Notes under the pieces: model-generated
The model's input: the letters and a program-made list of their open reading frames with translations, nothing else
Told to the model about the DNA's origin: nothing
The model's database searches: none
Part shown: positions 1 through 12,620 of the stretch, in pieces
How positions within the stretch are numbered: position 1 is the stretch's first letter
Layout of the letters: every line of letters starts with the position of its first letter
Assembly: GCA_030248215.1 (NCBI GenBank)
Contig: JASANG010001788.1
Coordinates: 1-64,000, forward strand
DNA: 64,000 nt
Direction of reading: 5' to 3'
Source of the DNA: Enoplolaimus lenunculus
Taxonomy: Eukaryota; Nematoda; Enoplea; Enoplida; Thoracostomopsidae
Made by a program: the position numbers and the translations under genes

Positions 1-451
1 TTTCGCGAAATACTTTTTTCGCAAAATACTCGTTTTTCGAACGCGGTTCTTTACTCTAGAATTAGGTAATTTAAAAAAATTTTAGGATCACATCAAGTGA
101 AGCACTCCCCTAAGACATCAAGTAAGTTTTGCTACCTAGCGATCTCACTGGACCAAGGGACGTAATGGAACCAAGGTGAAATTTGTTTTCGGGAATGGAC
201 TGGGTATGATCACACATCAGTTAATAACCACCTTTTCGATGGCCAAACTGACTATCACAGGAACTGCCAGAAAATTCCTATTCAGCATATGCAGAGTGTT
301 AAGAAAGTTGCCGAAAGATTGTTTGAAACAGAGTTTTTGGCATGATTGCTTTAAGAAGCTTTAGCGTTTACAATCACCTCTTAGCAACACAAGCTTGATT
401 CTCGAGCCCGACGGAGCTTTGATGTGTTGTCGAAAATGTATACTGCACATA

Positions 452-877
452 CTGTAGCGACCCGGATAGAGGGGGACTGATATGTGTTTGTGCCCTCGCG
501 AGAGGGTTCCCCTGTTATTCGGTTACGGACTGTTTATTTATTTTCAACCCGCCCTTCGCCACCCTTTGTTACTGATATGTATACGGTATTGCAACTATCT
601 TGTGAATTAAACGTATTTTGCCTTGCATCAAAAGCTTGAGTGATAATGCAAGGTTGTACTTTGGAAGGTTACTTTCAAAACTTAAGTACGGTTTAAGGTT
701 TCGAACTCAACTTTATTTTTGTCCTGGAGTCATTTATACGCTACAATTAGGGATAATTGACATTTATAAACTAGTTTGGGTTTAGGAACTCTATCTGCTT
801 ACGGACTCTTATTAGGAATACGGGCTCCTATTGATTGGGATTCAAAATGGAGACCCCTCTTATTCGGGTCACTACAG
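452..877. mobile_element. Full-length MITE, family A (CTGTAGTGACCC ends)
   Basis: A non-coding element of about 425 bp begins CTGTAGCGACCCGGATA and ends TATTCGGGTCACTACAG, giving terminal inverted repeats of about 20 bp. The interior has no long ORF. Related full or partial copies occur at 12158-12338, 27692-28466, 36298-36631, 47389-47579, 47814-48265 and 56153-56321. The right half, with its motifs TGGAGTCATTTATGC and GACTCTTATTAGGAATACG, is the better preserved half. I could not define a convincing target-site duplication, so the superfamily is left open. Confidence 0.8.
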
Positions 878-1379
878 CACGCGCTATAATACTTATGCAG
901 TGTGTAAGTGTGCGCCGTGTAGCATTTCGTTTACAGAGTTTGTACTGTGTTATATACAGTGTCGTGCTTAGATATAATACCTTCCAAATTGAGGGCCCTC
1001 ACCCCCAAGGGATCCCTCACACTTGTTATATTTATTTTTCACACGTACTGTATTAATGACTATCGGGCGTGTAGCCGGAGGGTTGCTGATCTGGACCCCA
1101 ATAAGCTAGCTCACTATCTCGCTCGTCAATATTTTCACATTGAGATAATCCCCAAAATGAAATATTCAGGAGTTGCGTCAAATATAGATTTATGGTGTGC
1201 CGCGTGCCTTTCCATATTAATTGTAGCATATAAAGATAGCATTAGCCTTTCCAATCATATGCGCCACTTAGCTAATGTATTAGCATAAAAAAACCTCGCA
1301 CGAAGTTTAGTTCATTTTAACGTGGGTTCGCTTTGAAAGTCATTTCACAACTTTTGCAGAGATACTGGATCCACTTCGG

Positions 1380-1811
1380 CAGTGTGCAACCGGGAGGGAA
1401 AATACGAGAGCCGGAGCCGAAGTTTGACAACATTTGCCGGAGGCGATCCCGCGCGCGAACTACTGAAATAACTACTTGTCCAATTTTGGACTGCACAAAT
1501 GTGTTAGCGAAAGCATAAACATTTGTATGCATATTTTCTAATTGTAGAACAATGACGTCTATGTGTCATAAAACTATTGTAAACAAAGTATTGGAAACTT
1601 GCCCAAAATATGTCTATGGGGAACTCCAGCTTTAATATATCGATAATGTTTAATTCGCTGGTTCTAGCAAATATAAAGTGTTGTCAACAATTAACTTCTG
1701 GAAATTGCACCAAACTTAAAACAAAGCGCACGAACGATACAATTGGAATCGCCGATAGGTTCGGCAAAATTTATAGCGGAGCCAGAAACAGACCTACGGT
1801 TGTGCCCTGGA
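1380..1811. mobile_element. Probable decayed hAT-type MITE, family B
   Basis: The left end resembles the family B terminus (CAGTGTGCAACCGGGAGG, then GAGCCGGAGCCG), and the right end reads AGACCTACGGTTGTGCCCTGG, matching the family B right end with substitutions. The interior is too diverged to align by eye, so the pairing of these ends is an inference. Confidence 0.4.
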
Positions 1812-3248
1812 CCCAGCAGTTGGGTAACCGAGCCTAAAGCTTTGGGAGAACCTTCACTCCTGCCTGTTCTGCGTCTTACTCGTAGCTTGCGTGTATTGTG
1901 TACAATTTTGTTACATTGGTTATATATTTTGTAATCCATGTACGCAGGGTGGATCATTTAAAGTTCCGGCTTACACCTAAGGGGAATACTGTCATTGACA
2001 CCATGAGGAGGAAAATTTTAATTAATACTAGCTGATCAAATTAACGCATATTTTTCTGCAACTTTTGCTTTGATTCAGGAGATGGTAGGCTTTACCAACC
2101 CCTACACCCCAAGATTTCACGAACTATTCCTTGCAAACGCTTCTATAGTAAACAGTAAACAGGGACGAAGCAGCCACCACACATACTCCGATTTCGAGAA
2201 GCCTCCCACCATAGCCGGTTGAAACAAAAACCATCGAAGTTTTGAAATGTGTCTTGCTTTTCGCTTGCGAGTTTTTGACACTATTTTACCTTTGCCATTA
2301 TTCTTTTAATGGTTTTACACACTACTCAGACCTTAAAATAGCAACCAGGTTGGTAAATGTTGACAAACATTTTCGATCGCTGCACTCGCCGGCCTACAAC
2401 TTAGCTTAACATGAATAAACCTCACCCGAAATGAAATATTCAAGAACGGTAATAAAAACAATTTTGGAGCGAGGTGTGCCGTGTACTGTCTCCCCTGGTT
2501 GGAGCATATGAAGATTGTATAATCTTTTGCCTAAAATAAGTGCTGTTCAGCTACTTTAGCAGAAAATGTCAAAAAAAGTTTCGCGTTGCGCGTGAAGTGT
2601 AATTCATTTTATAGATGGGTTCATTTTCTAGCTCCACCATTTTGTAACTTTTGTGTGAAACTGTTTCTTAGGTGGGTGCCCTCACAGCTATCAAACACGA
2701 GCTTGAACTCAGACAACCTCACATCGAACACCGAGAAATTCTGGACCCGTCTCTATGTTGGGGGCCCCACCCTGGATTTTACGGGAGCCCCGCCCCTATC
2801 TGCTCCTGCACTGATAGTAAATTAGCTGCTAATGGACCGTCAGCGAAAACATTGGCTTTGAAAAGACAGCTGGCATACCGGAAAGTTCTGTTTAGGCGTT
2901 TTTAGGTTTCTCGAGCAGAGCTTCTTAAAAGCGATCATGAATGACAACAAGATTTGCTCAAACAATCTGCCGAAAACCTTCGTAGCACTCCGCACATACC
3001 TCGTGGCTTAACTCGGTGTGCCTCTCAAACCATCATTGTACGATTCTCTTGAAATTTATTTTCCCAAACGCGCGGTATAAGCCGGTTATTTTAATTTTCA
3101 GGATTTTTAAGGGGCCCGGACAGAACTTTAGCCTACGCCAGCAGAAACCTTATTCCAGCTTTGGAAATAATATTCTAATATCTGTAACTATTTCAACACA
3201 GTTTCTAGAAAATACCTACATAGTACAAACTCAGTTCAAATCACTATT
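1812..3248. other. Intergenic stretch, no gene recognised
   Basis: Only short open frames (up to about 80 codons) without recognisable protein similarity were seen. A diverged inverted repeat links 286-365 with 2925-3001; both contain AGATTGTTTGA and TTTAAGAAGCT in opposite orientations. The last few hundred bases should hold the 5' UTR and promoter of the SLC13 gene, but no core promoter motif could be singled out. Confidence 0.4.
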
Positions 3249-6200
3249 ATGGACATAATGTCCACTTTTAGTAGACTCAAAAATAAATTGCTATACTTTA
3301 TCCACGCGTGCAGTGCATTGAAAAAACATACTGGTCAAACTCATTGGCGTACGTTCGTTCTCATCACAACTCCATTTCTCGCATCAACGTTTCCATTATG
3401 TTGGACATCGGTGCCCGAACGAATGTCACGTTGCGCATTTGTTGCAGTCGTAATGGCGGTTTACTGGATGACAGAAGTGCTGCCAAGCGCAGTCACTGCG
3501 CTTATTCCGCTTATAGCATTTCCACTCCTCGGATTAGAAGATACGAAAACGGTTTCGTTCACTTATTTTCCTGATATGAGTGTTTTATTCATTGGCGGAT
3601 TAATGATGGCAATTGCGGTCGAAGAAGTAAGATCAATAGCTTGATTGATTAATTAAAAAATTTTAGCTACGTAGATTTAAATCTTTAGTGTTCAACTTTT
3701 CGCTTTTTAGAAGTTTAAGCGTTTATTTTTCCGACTGACCCGCAACTACCAAACATTAGAAAAAACCCTTACGCTCTTGTCTGTTTTATTTCTGGTCAGG
3801 TGCTGCCCGTGCTTTATTTAGCTGGGTTTGAAGCTTTGTTGTTGCTAGTAAAATTTCATTTGTAAATTTCACTGAACCTATATCACAAAACTTCATTAAA
3901 GCGCGAATCACCAGCGATCTTTAAAATACAGGTTTAATTTCAGCCGCGGGTAAAAGTTGAGTCGTGGGTACACCTTTTTTGCGCAGATAGACCCGCAGGT
4001 AAAAAATTCGGGTTGGCGTGGGTAAAGCACGGGTGAGTAAAAAATCCTTACCTACTTCCCACTCTGGTAGGAGGACAAGAATTTTTAGTTGATAAATTTA
4101 GACCGTCGTGCTTGTTCACGATTGCGGGTTCATTGTCCAAAACATCGAGTTTTCTGTTTTCACACCATCAACCAGGGTTGCAGCAGCATTATAGTGGCAA
4201 AACCTGCCAACGAAGCGAGCGAGAAGTCGACTGCAATTTTAGCAAAAATCCTAACGAAATTTTAGCTTTAAAAATCGAAAATCTGGATGAGGCTTAGTCC
4301 CACGTGCAGGACGCCTGGTTTTAACTGAAGCAAAAGCAACTGTATGTTTTTCCGCTTTAATTTATTGCAGGTTGACTTACACAAGCGTCTACATCAAGTT
4401 TTACTACGAATCGGTTCAAAACCTGGCTGTATCATGGCATGCTTGATGGTGTTAACTTCGCTGTTGTCGATGTTTGTTAGCAACACTGCAACCGCTGCAA
4501 TGATGACACCAATTGCTATATCGATGGCTGGGCACGTCATACGTCAAAGGAGACGCGCCGCTGGAACATACGGTTAGTTCAGACACACACTGGTAAAAAT
4601 CGTGTGCATTTTAGTTTCGTGAGGTCATATTTAACTACAGGAAAATTTTTGGACCTTTTAATTGTAACGACTGTCAAACCTAAATTTTTTCTTTTCAGCC
4701 TCGCAACCAACAGTTGTTAGCATAGAGGCAAAAACACGTATAGGGCCCAAGGAAAAGTTTCCTAATATAGAATTATTAAATGCATCGAAAATAGCTTTCT
4801 GCTCGTATGCCGAAGATGCCGATAAAAGTGTCCTTATACTCCTTGGAGTTGCAGCCCTGTTGCTTCTTCCTGGAATCTCGAGTATTGCGTAGTACACAGG
4901 GTGCAACCGGAATTCCGATTCCGATTAGAATTCGGATTCAAAATTGGGTTATCATTTCGATTCCAATTGCACAATCAACCGGAATCGGAATTTTGACATT
5001 TTAATTTTAGGCCTACTTGTTAATCGGAATTTTGAAATTTTAATTTTAATCTTACTTGGATACGTTGCATAAAAATTCTGTATTATTTACCTATTATTAA
5101 ATTACTTTCGATGAGTCAAAGTATCAATCGTTAATTGTAGTTTAGCTTTACGGAACTAAAATAATAGCCAATTTATTCATGTGACGTTTTTGAGGATCGG
5201 TGCCAGCCAACAGAAACCCTAAATTAATATTATACTTGTTAATGCAAATTATCCATATAGCCGAAAAATTTCTATTTGTACTTCCGATTCCACTTCCAAT
5301 TCCGGTATAAAGTTGCTGTTCCGATTCTGGATTAATCCAGTTCCGCTTTGCACCCTGGTAGTATAACGTATTGGTGAACGCCCCTGATAACAGCATTTGT
5401 CGAAGTCTAGCAGAGTCGTCTCGAGAATGTGATTGGCGAAGGTATTCATGAAAGAACGAATTTTTGGACAAAGAGGCACAAACATAACTCTAGCGCCTGC
5501 CAAAGTATTTTTGAGCCTAAATTAATAATACATTAATTGTACGCACATCACGTCTCTTGCATTGAAATCAAAATACTGAATCTTTTTAGAACATGATATT
5601 TGCCCTATTTTAGACTCTGAACAAGAAGTGGTTGTTGCACGTGAATTGTTAGACAAACATGAGCTGCCAATTGCAAAGGCGTTTCTTCTGGCGACTTGTT
5701 ACGCGACAACAATGGGCGGTTCGGCAACACTGACCGGAACAACTCCAAATTTGATTGTTGCCGGCATACTCGTTGATGTGTATCCAGGAAATCCAATCAA
5801 TTTTGCCACTTGGTTGCTGTACAGCCTTCCAGGATTGCTTATTAACCTGGTGTGCGCTTGGATTTGCTTGTATGTCTTGGTAATTGGTTGTGGCTCGCAA
5901 AGTTACTCAAACTCGTCGTGTCAACCCACCAAAGCTGCGTCCGCCCCTGAATCAATCTACCCCTCAAATCAGGAAATCAAAACTGCTCCAAACAAGCAAG
6001 TAGAATGCGAATGTTCTGACAAGATTTCTGAGAAATCCGTCCATATAAATCTTCCCGAAACAACAACAATAGAAGTATCGACAACAACAACATCATCCGC
6101 AGCAACGTATAGACGTCAATGTTCAAATCCAATTCCGCCAGCACCACCACCGAAAGACACCAATTTGTGGGCAGAAATTAGTGTTTTCGTATGGTTCTCG

Positions 6201-7007
6201 ATACTGCTTGTGCTTTGGATCACCAGAAAACCGTTATGGGGCGATATCGTTCCGTATTGTACCGACGGTACAGCTGCGCTACTCATTTCGCTCATTTTGT
6301 TCGCTTGGCCACTTGAAAAACCGAAATTTTTCAACAAAATTTCTCAGCAATTCAAGCGAAAACCGTCAGATAGAAACGAAATTGTAAGCTCCGATGCAGA
6401 TCAGGCGTCGAGCAAAATTCCGTCGTCGCCTGCAGCTCGCAACCACGCAGGCAGAAGTATTCTAACTTGGTCAATTGTTGAAAAACGTCTACCGTGGGGT
6501 ATAGTATTTTTGCTGGGAGGCGGATTTGCACTCGGGCATACGGTCAAATCGTCAGGGTTACTCAATCACGTCGGACACGCGTTGCATTCACTTGACGTTT
6601 CAAATTTGTTTATCTGTGTCATTGCAGTAATCCTTATGGCCGCTGCAGCCCAAGTAGTAAGCAAAGCAGCTGCTGCAAACATATTACTGCCTATTATAAT
6701 GAGTGTAGCAACCGGTCGTTGTATTAATCCGCTCTACCTTATGCTGCCTGTATCAAAAGCGGCAAGTTTTGCGTATATGCTTCCGGTGTCAACCCCGCCG
6801 AACGCAATTGTACACAGAACAGGCTTAGTTCAAATTAGCGATTTAATTTTGGTCGGATTTTTTATGAATTTAATTAGTATAACGGAAATTTTGATTTCGA
6901 TCAATACATGGGTGTCGCCGATGTTTGTGCTTAACGAATGGCCGTTGTGGGCTGGCAATAATACCGCTGAATGCGCTGATTTAGTTCCGAACTATCATTA
7001 TCCGTAG
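3249..7007 (+). CDS. SLC13-family sodium/carboxylate cotransporter
   Basis: This is a multipass plasma-membrane transporter of the SLC13/DASS family, which moves di- or tricarboxylates or sulfate with Na+. Exons by phase-matched GT-AG introns are 3249-3626, 4371-4572, 4699-4881 and 5614-7007, giving about 718 aa; known members are roughly 570-620 aa. Family marks are MAVYWMTEVLPSAVTALIP (exon 1), VSNTATAAMMTPIA (first SNT motif, about residues 163-165), MGGSATLTGTTPNLI, VPWGIVFLLGGGFALG and SFAYMLPVSTPPNAIV. The extra length comes from a 60-aa insert encoded by exon 3 and a Ser/Thr/Pro-rich loop of about 80 aa in exon 4. The second SNT motif is replaced: residues about 604-606 read SKA within VVSKAAAANILLPI. 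The ATG at 3249 is the first in frame with exon 1. The exon 3 donor (GTATTGCG) is weak. Substrate cannot be assigned. Confidence 0.9.
4897..5357. mobile_element. hAT-type MITE, family C, in SLC13 intron 3
   Basis: The element runs from CAGGGTGCAACCGG to TTTGCACCCTG and has subterminal repeats of the hexamer CCGATT on the left and related units on the right. It is flanked by near-identical 8-bp direct repeats, GTAGTACA (4889-4896) and GTAGTATA (5358-5365), the duplication length expected of hAT transposons. The interior is non-coding. It starts only 15 bases inside the intron after the exon 3 donor at 4882. Other copies are at 32926-33259 and 55318-55618. Confidence 0.88.
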
Positions 7008-7228
7008 AGCAGTTTTTTTACAAGTTCTTATTTTAGTTTTGTTGCATTTGTAGCTTAGAAGTTATTAGTTTAGATTTATTGAATGTTTGCTATATTTTAG
7101 TAATGTGTGCATAGAATAAGCGCAGACCATGTATGTGTAAGTTTGTGAATTCAAGAAGCATATCTACTACTATACTGGGCATAAATGGTTAGCTTGACTG
7201 CCTGCAGAGCAATAGAAGTTTTCGACTT

Positions 7229-7234
7229 AATAAA
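7229..7234 (+). terminator. Poly(A) signal of the SLC13 gene
   Basis: AATAAA lies about 222 bases after the SLC13 stop codon. It is the first canonical signal on the plus strand after the gene. Confidence 0.6.
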
Positions 7235-7520
7235 ATTTATCTATCAGACAAGAGGGACCCCCAACCTTAATTGTTTAACCAATGTAATAATTATCTACAT
7301 CGCAATTTCTTCCGCAGCGTAAATTAGATCATAAGCCTTCTGGTCTTCGAAGGATTTTTTCAATTATTACAATTGATTTCTGACCCGATAGCATTAAAAG
7401 TTTTATAGTGCAAACTGTAACAAATGATCTTGTGAGCACTGCTGTTTCGACCGACTACTGCGTTCTAGTTGTACTTGTATGTTGACAGAAATGTTGGAAT
7501 ATTTTTATACTTGTTATAGT

Positions 7521-7854
7521 CAGGGTGCAACCGGAAGTCGATATGAGAGTCTGGCGACGACAACTTTTGTCAGAATTGAGTTGGAGGTCAAGCAAACGTA
7601 CATAGTTTAAAAACTGAAAAATTCGCTATTTTAATAAAAATATATTGATGTGTTGCCAAAATTCATTTTGAGATCTTTGTGACAAATCTTGAGAAATCTG
7701 ACTAAAAATGTAATGAATGCTTGCAGAGATACAAAATAATGGTTGAACGAGAGACATTTATAAATTATAAAAAATTTCAAATTATAAAAAATTTCACGAC
7801 ATAAACCGCAACAACATCCTGCGGAGGTTCTTAGGCAGACCTCGTTGTACCCTG
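7521..7854. mobile_element. Decayed hAT-type MITE, family B-like
   Basis: It starts CAGGGTGCAACCGGAAG and ends CAGACCTCGTTGTACCCTG, matching the family B right terminus. The internal part is diverged, and no flanking duplication is readable. The stretch 7855-8449 after it shows no gene or repeat I can name. Confidence 0.6.
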
Positions 7855-8449
7855 ATGTCTAGACTAGATTTTTTACTGTTTTAGTTTTTTCGCTGTATGA
7901 TGGATGATGATATACAATTATGCTTGTTTACCTTTGGACGCAGCTACAACTGTTATTGCTAGTCTATGTGTCATATGCCAGCTTTAACTGTAGGGTGACT
8001 TGGGGACCAATTTTATTACTTCTGACCAAAGACGGAGTAGCGCTTGATAAAAATGTAACTACCAATTAATGTATAGCATGTATAACGCCCACAAGCTCAT
8101 TGACTTTTAAGTGTTTATTAATAACTTAAGTTCGCTTTTACAAACGACAAAACGGTAACTAATTATATGCTTAGCACGCATTTAAGAACTAATTTGTACT
8201 TTTAAGTAGAGTTTCAGAAACTCAGCCATTGTCATACAACATCAAATTTAACCGCAGCTTTGGGTATACATGTTAGTGTAACACCACCATACATTGTTTT
8301 GTTTTAACTTGCCATGTATACATATCACATATAGAGATAGTTTCGTAGTTAATTCACATGCAAATTAGTGCGAAAATTAGAATCGTAATTTCCGCGGCGA
8401 CCACGGTGATCAAATTGAGGGGGCTTTACTGTGAAACGTAAGGTTTCGG

Positions 8450-8620
8450 GGCCAATGTAAAAAACAGGGGCGAACAGTATTATAAGCATATCGCTAAGCC
8501 TAAGCGTAGGAGGGAGCATATTCCTAAACCTAGGCCAAAGCCAAGCAAAAAAGCAAGTCTAAAGCTTGAGCTTTTCTAGTCCCACAGAAAAGCGTTCCGC
8601 CCCTGATCGTTAAATGGGCC
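8450..8620. mobile_element. hAT-type MITE, family G (TTAGGC-like interior)
   Basis: This short element of about 170 bp has inverted ends GGCCAATGTAAAAAACAGGG and, read inward from the right, GGCCCATTTAACGATCAGGG. Its interior is built from CCTAAGCC-type hexamers. It is flanked by a perfect 8-bp duplication GGTTTCGG (8442-8449 and 8621-8628). A second well-bounded copy lies at 49241-49395, and many fragments with the same TTAGGC-like interior are scattered through the window. Confidence 0.85.
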
Positions 8621-8763
8621 GGTTTCGGCTCCAGTTTTTTTCACTAAAGATCAGCAGCAATTTTTTATTCAAGATAGTTAATTTAAAAATCAAACAAATT
8701 ACATTCGGAACAATTATGCAAGAAAATTTCATTGTAAATTCGAAACGCCGAAAATTAACTTAA

Positions 8764-9132
8764 CAGGGTGTAACCGGATAGCCGTTTCCGCTTCTGGTAC
8801 AAATCGGTGTCCGTTTCTGTTATAGAAATAACGGAGTTATTTTTATGTTCAAATTTTGTTATAAATCACGTATATATCTCAAATTTTCCATTACAAATAT
8901 GCGGCAATTTTTCGATATGAACTCAAATTTACGAAATTCATCCAAAATCATAAAAATTACGATGCGTCCGCCATTTTTCTTTAAATTGTTGAGAGTCCGG
9001 TGAATATAGGCACGCCTAAGTTGTGTTGGCAGGAAATTAACAGATTTTTGAATGTTTTAGACTTCAATGTCCAATTTTCGTTACTTTGATCACTATCCGT
9101 TTCAGATATTTTTAATACCCATTTACATCCTG
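8764..9132. mobile_element. hAT-type MITE, family E
   Basis: The ends are CAGGGTGTAACCGGATAG and CATTTACATCCTG. Subterminal motifs are CCGTTTC and its variants. Flanks TAACTTAA (8756-8763) and GTACTTAA (9133-9140) match at six of eight positions. Related copies are at 42420-42791 and from 49889. Confidence 0.75.
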
Positions 9133-9140
9133 GTACTTAA

Positions 9141-11991
9141 TAATGCCTTCTATTTTTACAACAGTTTATATTGATTTCAAACCCTGTTGTGCGCTGAAAC
9201 TGAAACTAATCATTGAACCAGAGCGAGTTAGCGTCATTGAAATACAGACCTAGACGCGGAGTTGGTGGTTTCAACACGTATTCGAAATCACGAACTATTC
9301 ACATGGTGACCACGTGACCCTAATAGCCTATTGCGGGCAACATTTATGCATAGTGTTTTACTTTTATAGCAATATGTCTGTCCGTTTGAATTTATTCGAC
9401 TCGTATAACTTTGAAATTATTTAGCAAAATTTTCAGTACTATAATCGTATGTACCCACCTAATGATTGATATTTGTAGTAAAAACTCACCAAACAAAGAT
9501 TGAAGACACCGATTTGTAAAAAAACCTACCATTTATATCGTGTTGTCAGCCATGTAAAAGATCGCTTGGATATGTTTATTACGTGCATTATTTACAAATT
9601 ATGTAGATACATCGGAATAAAATTGATTTAAGTTGGAATATAGCGTACGAGCGGTCAATCATGTAAGTTTTTCGTGTTATATGCCACCCAAAAAATGTGG
9701 CAGACGCTGCTGTGGGTACTTACTCTTATTAAATTTGGCGAACATGATTTTACTTTGGAATGTGCGTTATCTGCAGCAATATTGCATATTAAAACAATTC
9801 AAAATTTCGGAGTTCGTTTTGAAGTTCCGGATGTTGAAGTTAAAAACTTTTGAAAGAAAATAGACTTGCATCTGTAACGGATGAGTGATACATCAAACGG
9901 AAGGAAACAACAGTAGACTCTCCAAATCGCAGTTATGACATTCAAATTGGAAAAGATGCTATAAATCCGCCGTTCTGTACTGAACCAACAAAAATTTTCG
10001 TAATGGCTATGGATTAGTCCGACCTTGGTATCCGGACATGACAGAGCTGTGGAAATATATATGTATGGCCACGGCACTAGTGATTGTATAGAGTTTCCTA
10101 GTTTGGGCGATGTAAACAAGAGGTCAGAATCGAGCGCCTAATCGACAGGGATACATGGAGTACTTCGGCATTGGAAGACAGAGTGTTCGAATTTATGTTA
10201 ATATGTTAAAGGGGTCATTGAAGCGAATGAAATTAACATAAATGATACGTCAGCGTTCTATGTTGAGAACATGTCGATCGAAGCTAAAAACGTGCTAACG
10301 TGCTCCAACTGGGATCGGTTTCTAAATGCAAAACAAAACGGTGTTTTTCATTTTGGCCTATTACGAGCTAAATTAATATTTTATTTTATATGCATCCGAC
10401 TAAACGCTGTCCTGTCTAACTTTTATATAGTCCAAACCAAACCGACCCAAAGAACAGGGCAACCCGAGCGTAAAGCGCGTTTAGTTGCAAATAAACGCAT
10501 CGACACTCAAAACTGAAATTGCGGTGATCCACTGAAAATTAAGCGGTTGCAGAGTAAAGTTGGTATAGCATGGTAATTTAAGTATTTATACAAGAGTGAT
10601 TGTAGAATGAGTATATACGGCGAACTGTTGTAAGTACAGCAATTACATAAACTTAGGCACAAATTGTTGTCTACAGCTAGATTTCTGGTTGAGAATCCAA
10701 GGCCGTAACAGAAGCATAAGCATATTTCTAAGCCTATGTCTAAATTTAAGCGTAAGAATGAGCTTATACCTACGCCTGAATGGCGCCTAATTCGGCATAC
10801 TTTTCGAAATTACATGGCATATTGTGCTGCCGGGAGCCCATATGCCCGGGGCAAGAGCGCCTACAGGGTAAATTGTTTTAGCTTTGAAGATAATACTCTT
10901 TGTGATTACAGTGCGAGAAATAATACATTATGAGAATCAAGAGTTGTTAATGACTTTGACAGGAGTAAGCAACTAGTGTCGTTTTGCTTGGCACCGTATG
11001 TACCAGCACGCGTTTTAAAGCGTAAAATGAATAGGTAATGCAATCTTGCTAAAATGAAAAGGCGTAAAGCTGAACAAAGCTTGTAAAATACTAGCTATAT
11101 GCAAAATTCTTTGCAGGTCAATGTTGAAATTTTACTGCTTCCTACCATGTTCTGTTGGGTATGACCTAGGACAAAGTCTGTGGTGTGACCCACGTGACGA
11201 AATAAATTTAAGTAACAACCGCACATCTTATCTCATCTCAATACGCAACTGTTAAAATACAAGAATACAAATTTGGCGCGCCAAAATTTCAAATATATAA
11301 ACGTAAATAAAGAACAAAAATGTTAAACACTTGCCAAAAAGTTACAAGCAGAAGAAATGTGTATATTTAAATACACAGATGCATTTTGAGGAAAATTATA
11401 GCTAAACGAATTTTAAGTAAAACAATACTATTGGCATGGTTTTAGTGGAGGAATACTGATTATTAACCAAAATAAGCCTAATTTTTTGTAGGAAAACATT
11501 ACTTTTGTTAAGTAAAATGTTTTTAGAGAGTATGATAACAAATTCCTGTGGCTGGCCACCGACCGGTCAGTGGCAGGCCCGCCGGCTCCTGGTCGGTGCA
11601 CAACGCTACAATGCATCCCGGGAATTGAATATCGGAACTTAAGACACATGATTAAATTGCAACAAATCAGGAGGTAACAGATCCTAAACATTAAAGAAAC
11701 GGAAAGCGTAAAGATATTGTAAACTAAAGGCTTTTTTGTCAAACATATTCAATTTATTCATGTGACTATAGATCACAACCCAACCATTATTTAACATTTC
11801 GACGATAATTCTAATTCTCTTAAAGCTTTAGTTTTTTCTTCAGCTAGACGTACGTTTTTCGTTTGCACTTGCCAGCTGACGATTTTTTAAAGTTTACTAT
11901 AGACATAGGTTGGTTACTCTGGTTTTGTATATCTACGTTTTGAGTAATGTTACCGATGCCAATACTGATACGATACCGGTACTTGAGCTGG
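9141..11991. other. Intergenic; possible decayed coding block at 9860-10516
   Basis: No intact gene was recognised. Around 9860-10516 on the plus strand, several short frames read like broken protein (for example INPPFCTEPTKIFVMAMD and INDTSAFYVENMSIEAKNV), but stops interrupt them and no family is evident. A family G-like fragment with CCTAAGCC-type units lies near 10680-10800. The remainder to 11991 holds nothing I can support. Confidence 0.3.
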
Positions 11992-12039
11992 TCAATGTAA
12001 AGAACAGGGGCGGAACAGTATTATAACAATGTTCCTAGC

Positions 12040-12408
12040 CAATGGCGGATCCACGGGGGGGCACCCCGGCCGTGGCCCCCCCAACAGCATCTCGACAAAA
12101 ATTATATAGTGTCAATTGCTGTTCTACGCTGTTTATTTCTCTGTTTTATAATAGTATAAGCACGCTTTAAAGTTTCTTGGCCCTGGAGTCATTTATGCAC
12201 TACACTGAGGGATAATAGACATTTATGGACTCTAAACAAGGGTTTAAGGACTCTACCCGCTTACGGATTCTTATTAGAAATACGGACTCCTATAAACTGG
12301 GACTCAAAATGGGATCCCCCGTTATTTGGGTCACTACAGTGTGGGTCAAAAATAAGTTTATTACCTGTGAAATATTGGCCCCCATTTTGAGATAAGGATC
12401 CGCCACTG
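12040..12408. mobile_element. hAT-type MITE with CAGTGGCGGATCC ends, carrying a nested family A fragment
   Basis: The ends are CAATGGCGGATCCACGG and GGATCCGCCACTG. A perfect 8-bp duplication TTCCTAGC flanks it (12032-12039, 12409-12416). The duplicated sequence lies in a family G left end that starts near 11992, so this element inserted into a G copy. It in turn contains a family A right-half fragment at about 12158-12338 ending CACTACAG. Three insertion layers are visible here. Confidence 0.85.
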
Positions 12409-12419
12409 TTCCTAGCCTA

Positions 12420-12620
12420 CATTGCACAAAATGGTGAGTCAAATTGACTGTTTCCGAAATAGGCTTTTCCTGACTATGCAAATTGAATCAAAATTCGGCT
12501 ATGCCAGAGTCAAATTGAGTCGAATTTGACACAGACGGAGTCGAATTTTAACACAGTATGTGTTGTCAGGAAACGCCTTTTTGCGGAGAGAGTCCATTTG
12601 ATTCACCATTTTTTGCAGTG
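12420..12620. mobile_element. Palindromic MITE with TA flanks (Tc1/mariner-like), family J
   Basis: About 200 bp, with ends CATTGCACAAAATGGTGAG and, read inward from the right, CACTGCAAAAAATGGTGAA. It is flanked by TA on both sides (12418-12419, 12621-12622), as expected of Tc1/mariner target choice. The interior is a large imperfect palindrome built of GAGTCAAATTGACTC-type units. A better copy is at 58293-58499 and a right-end fragment is at 59150-59215. Confidence 0.8.

Noticed and set aside
286-3001. One large element bounded by the inverted repeat 286-365 / 2925-3001
   Set aside because: The repeats are short and diverged, end without a duplication, and unrelated MITEs lie between; two independent copies of one repeat are as likely.
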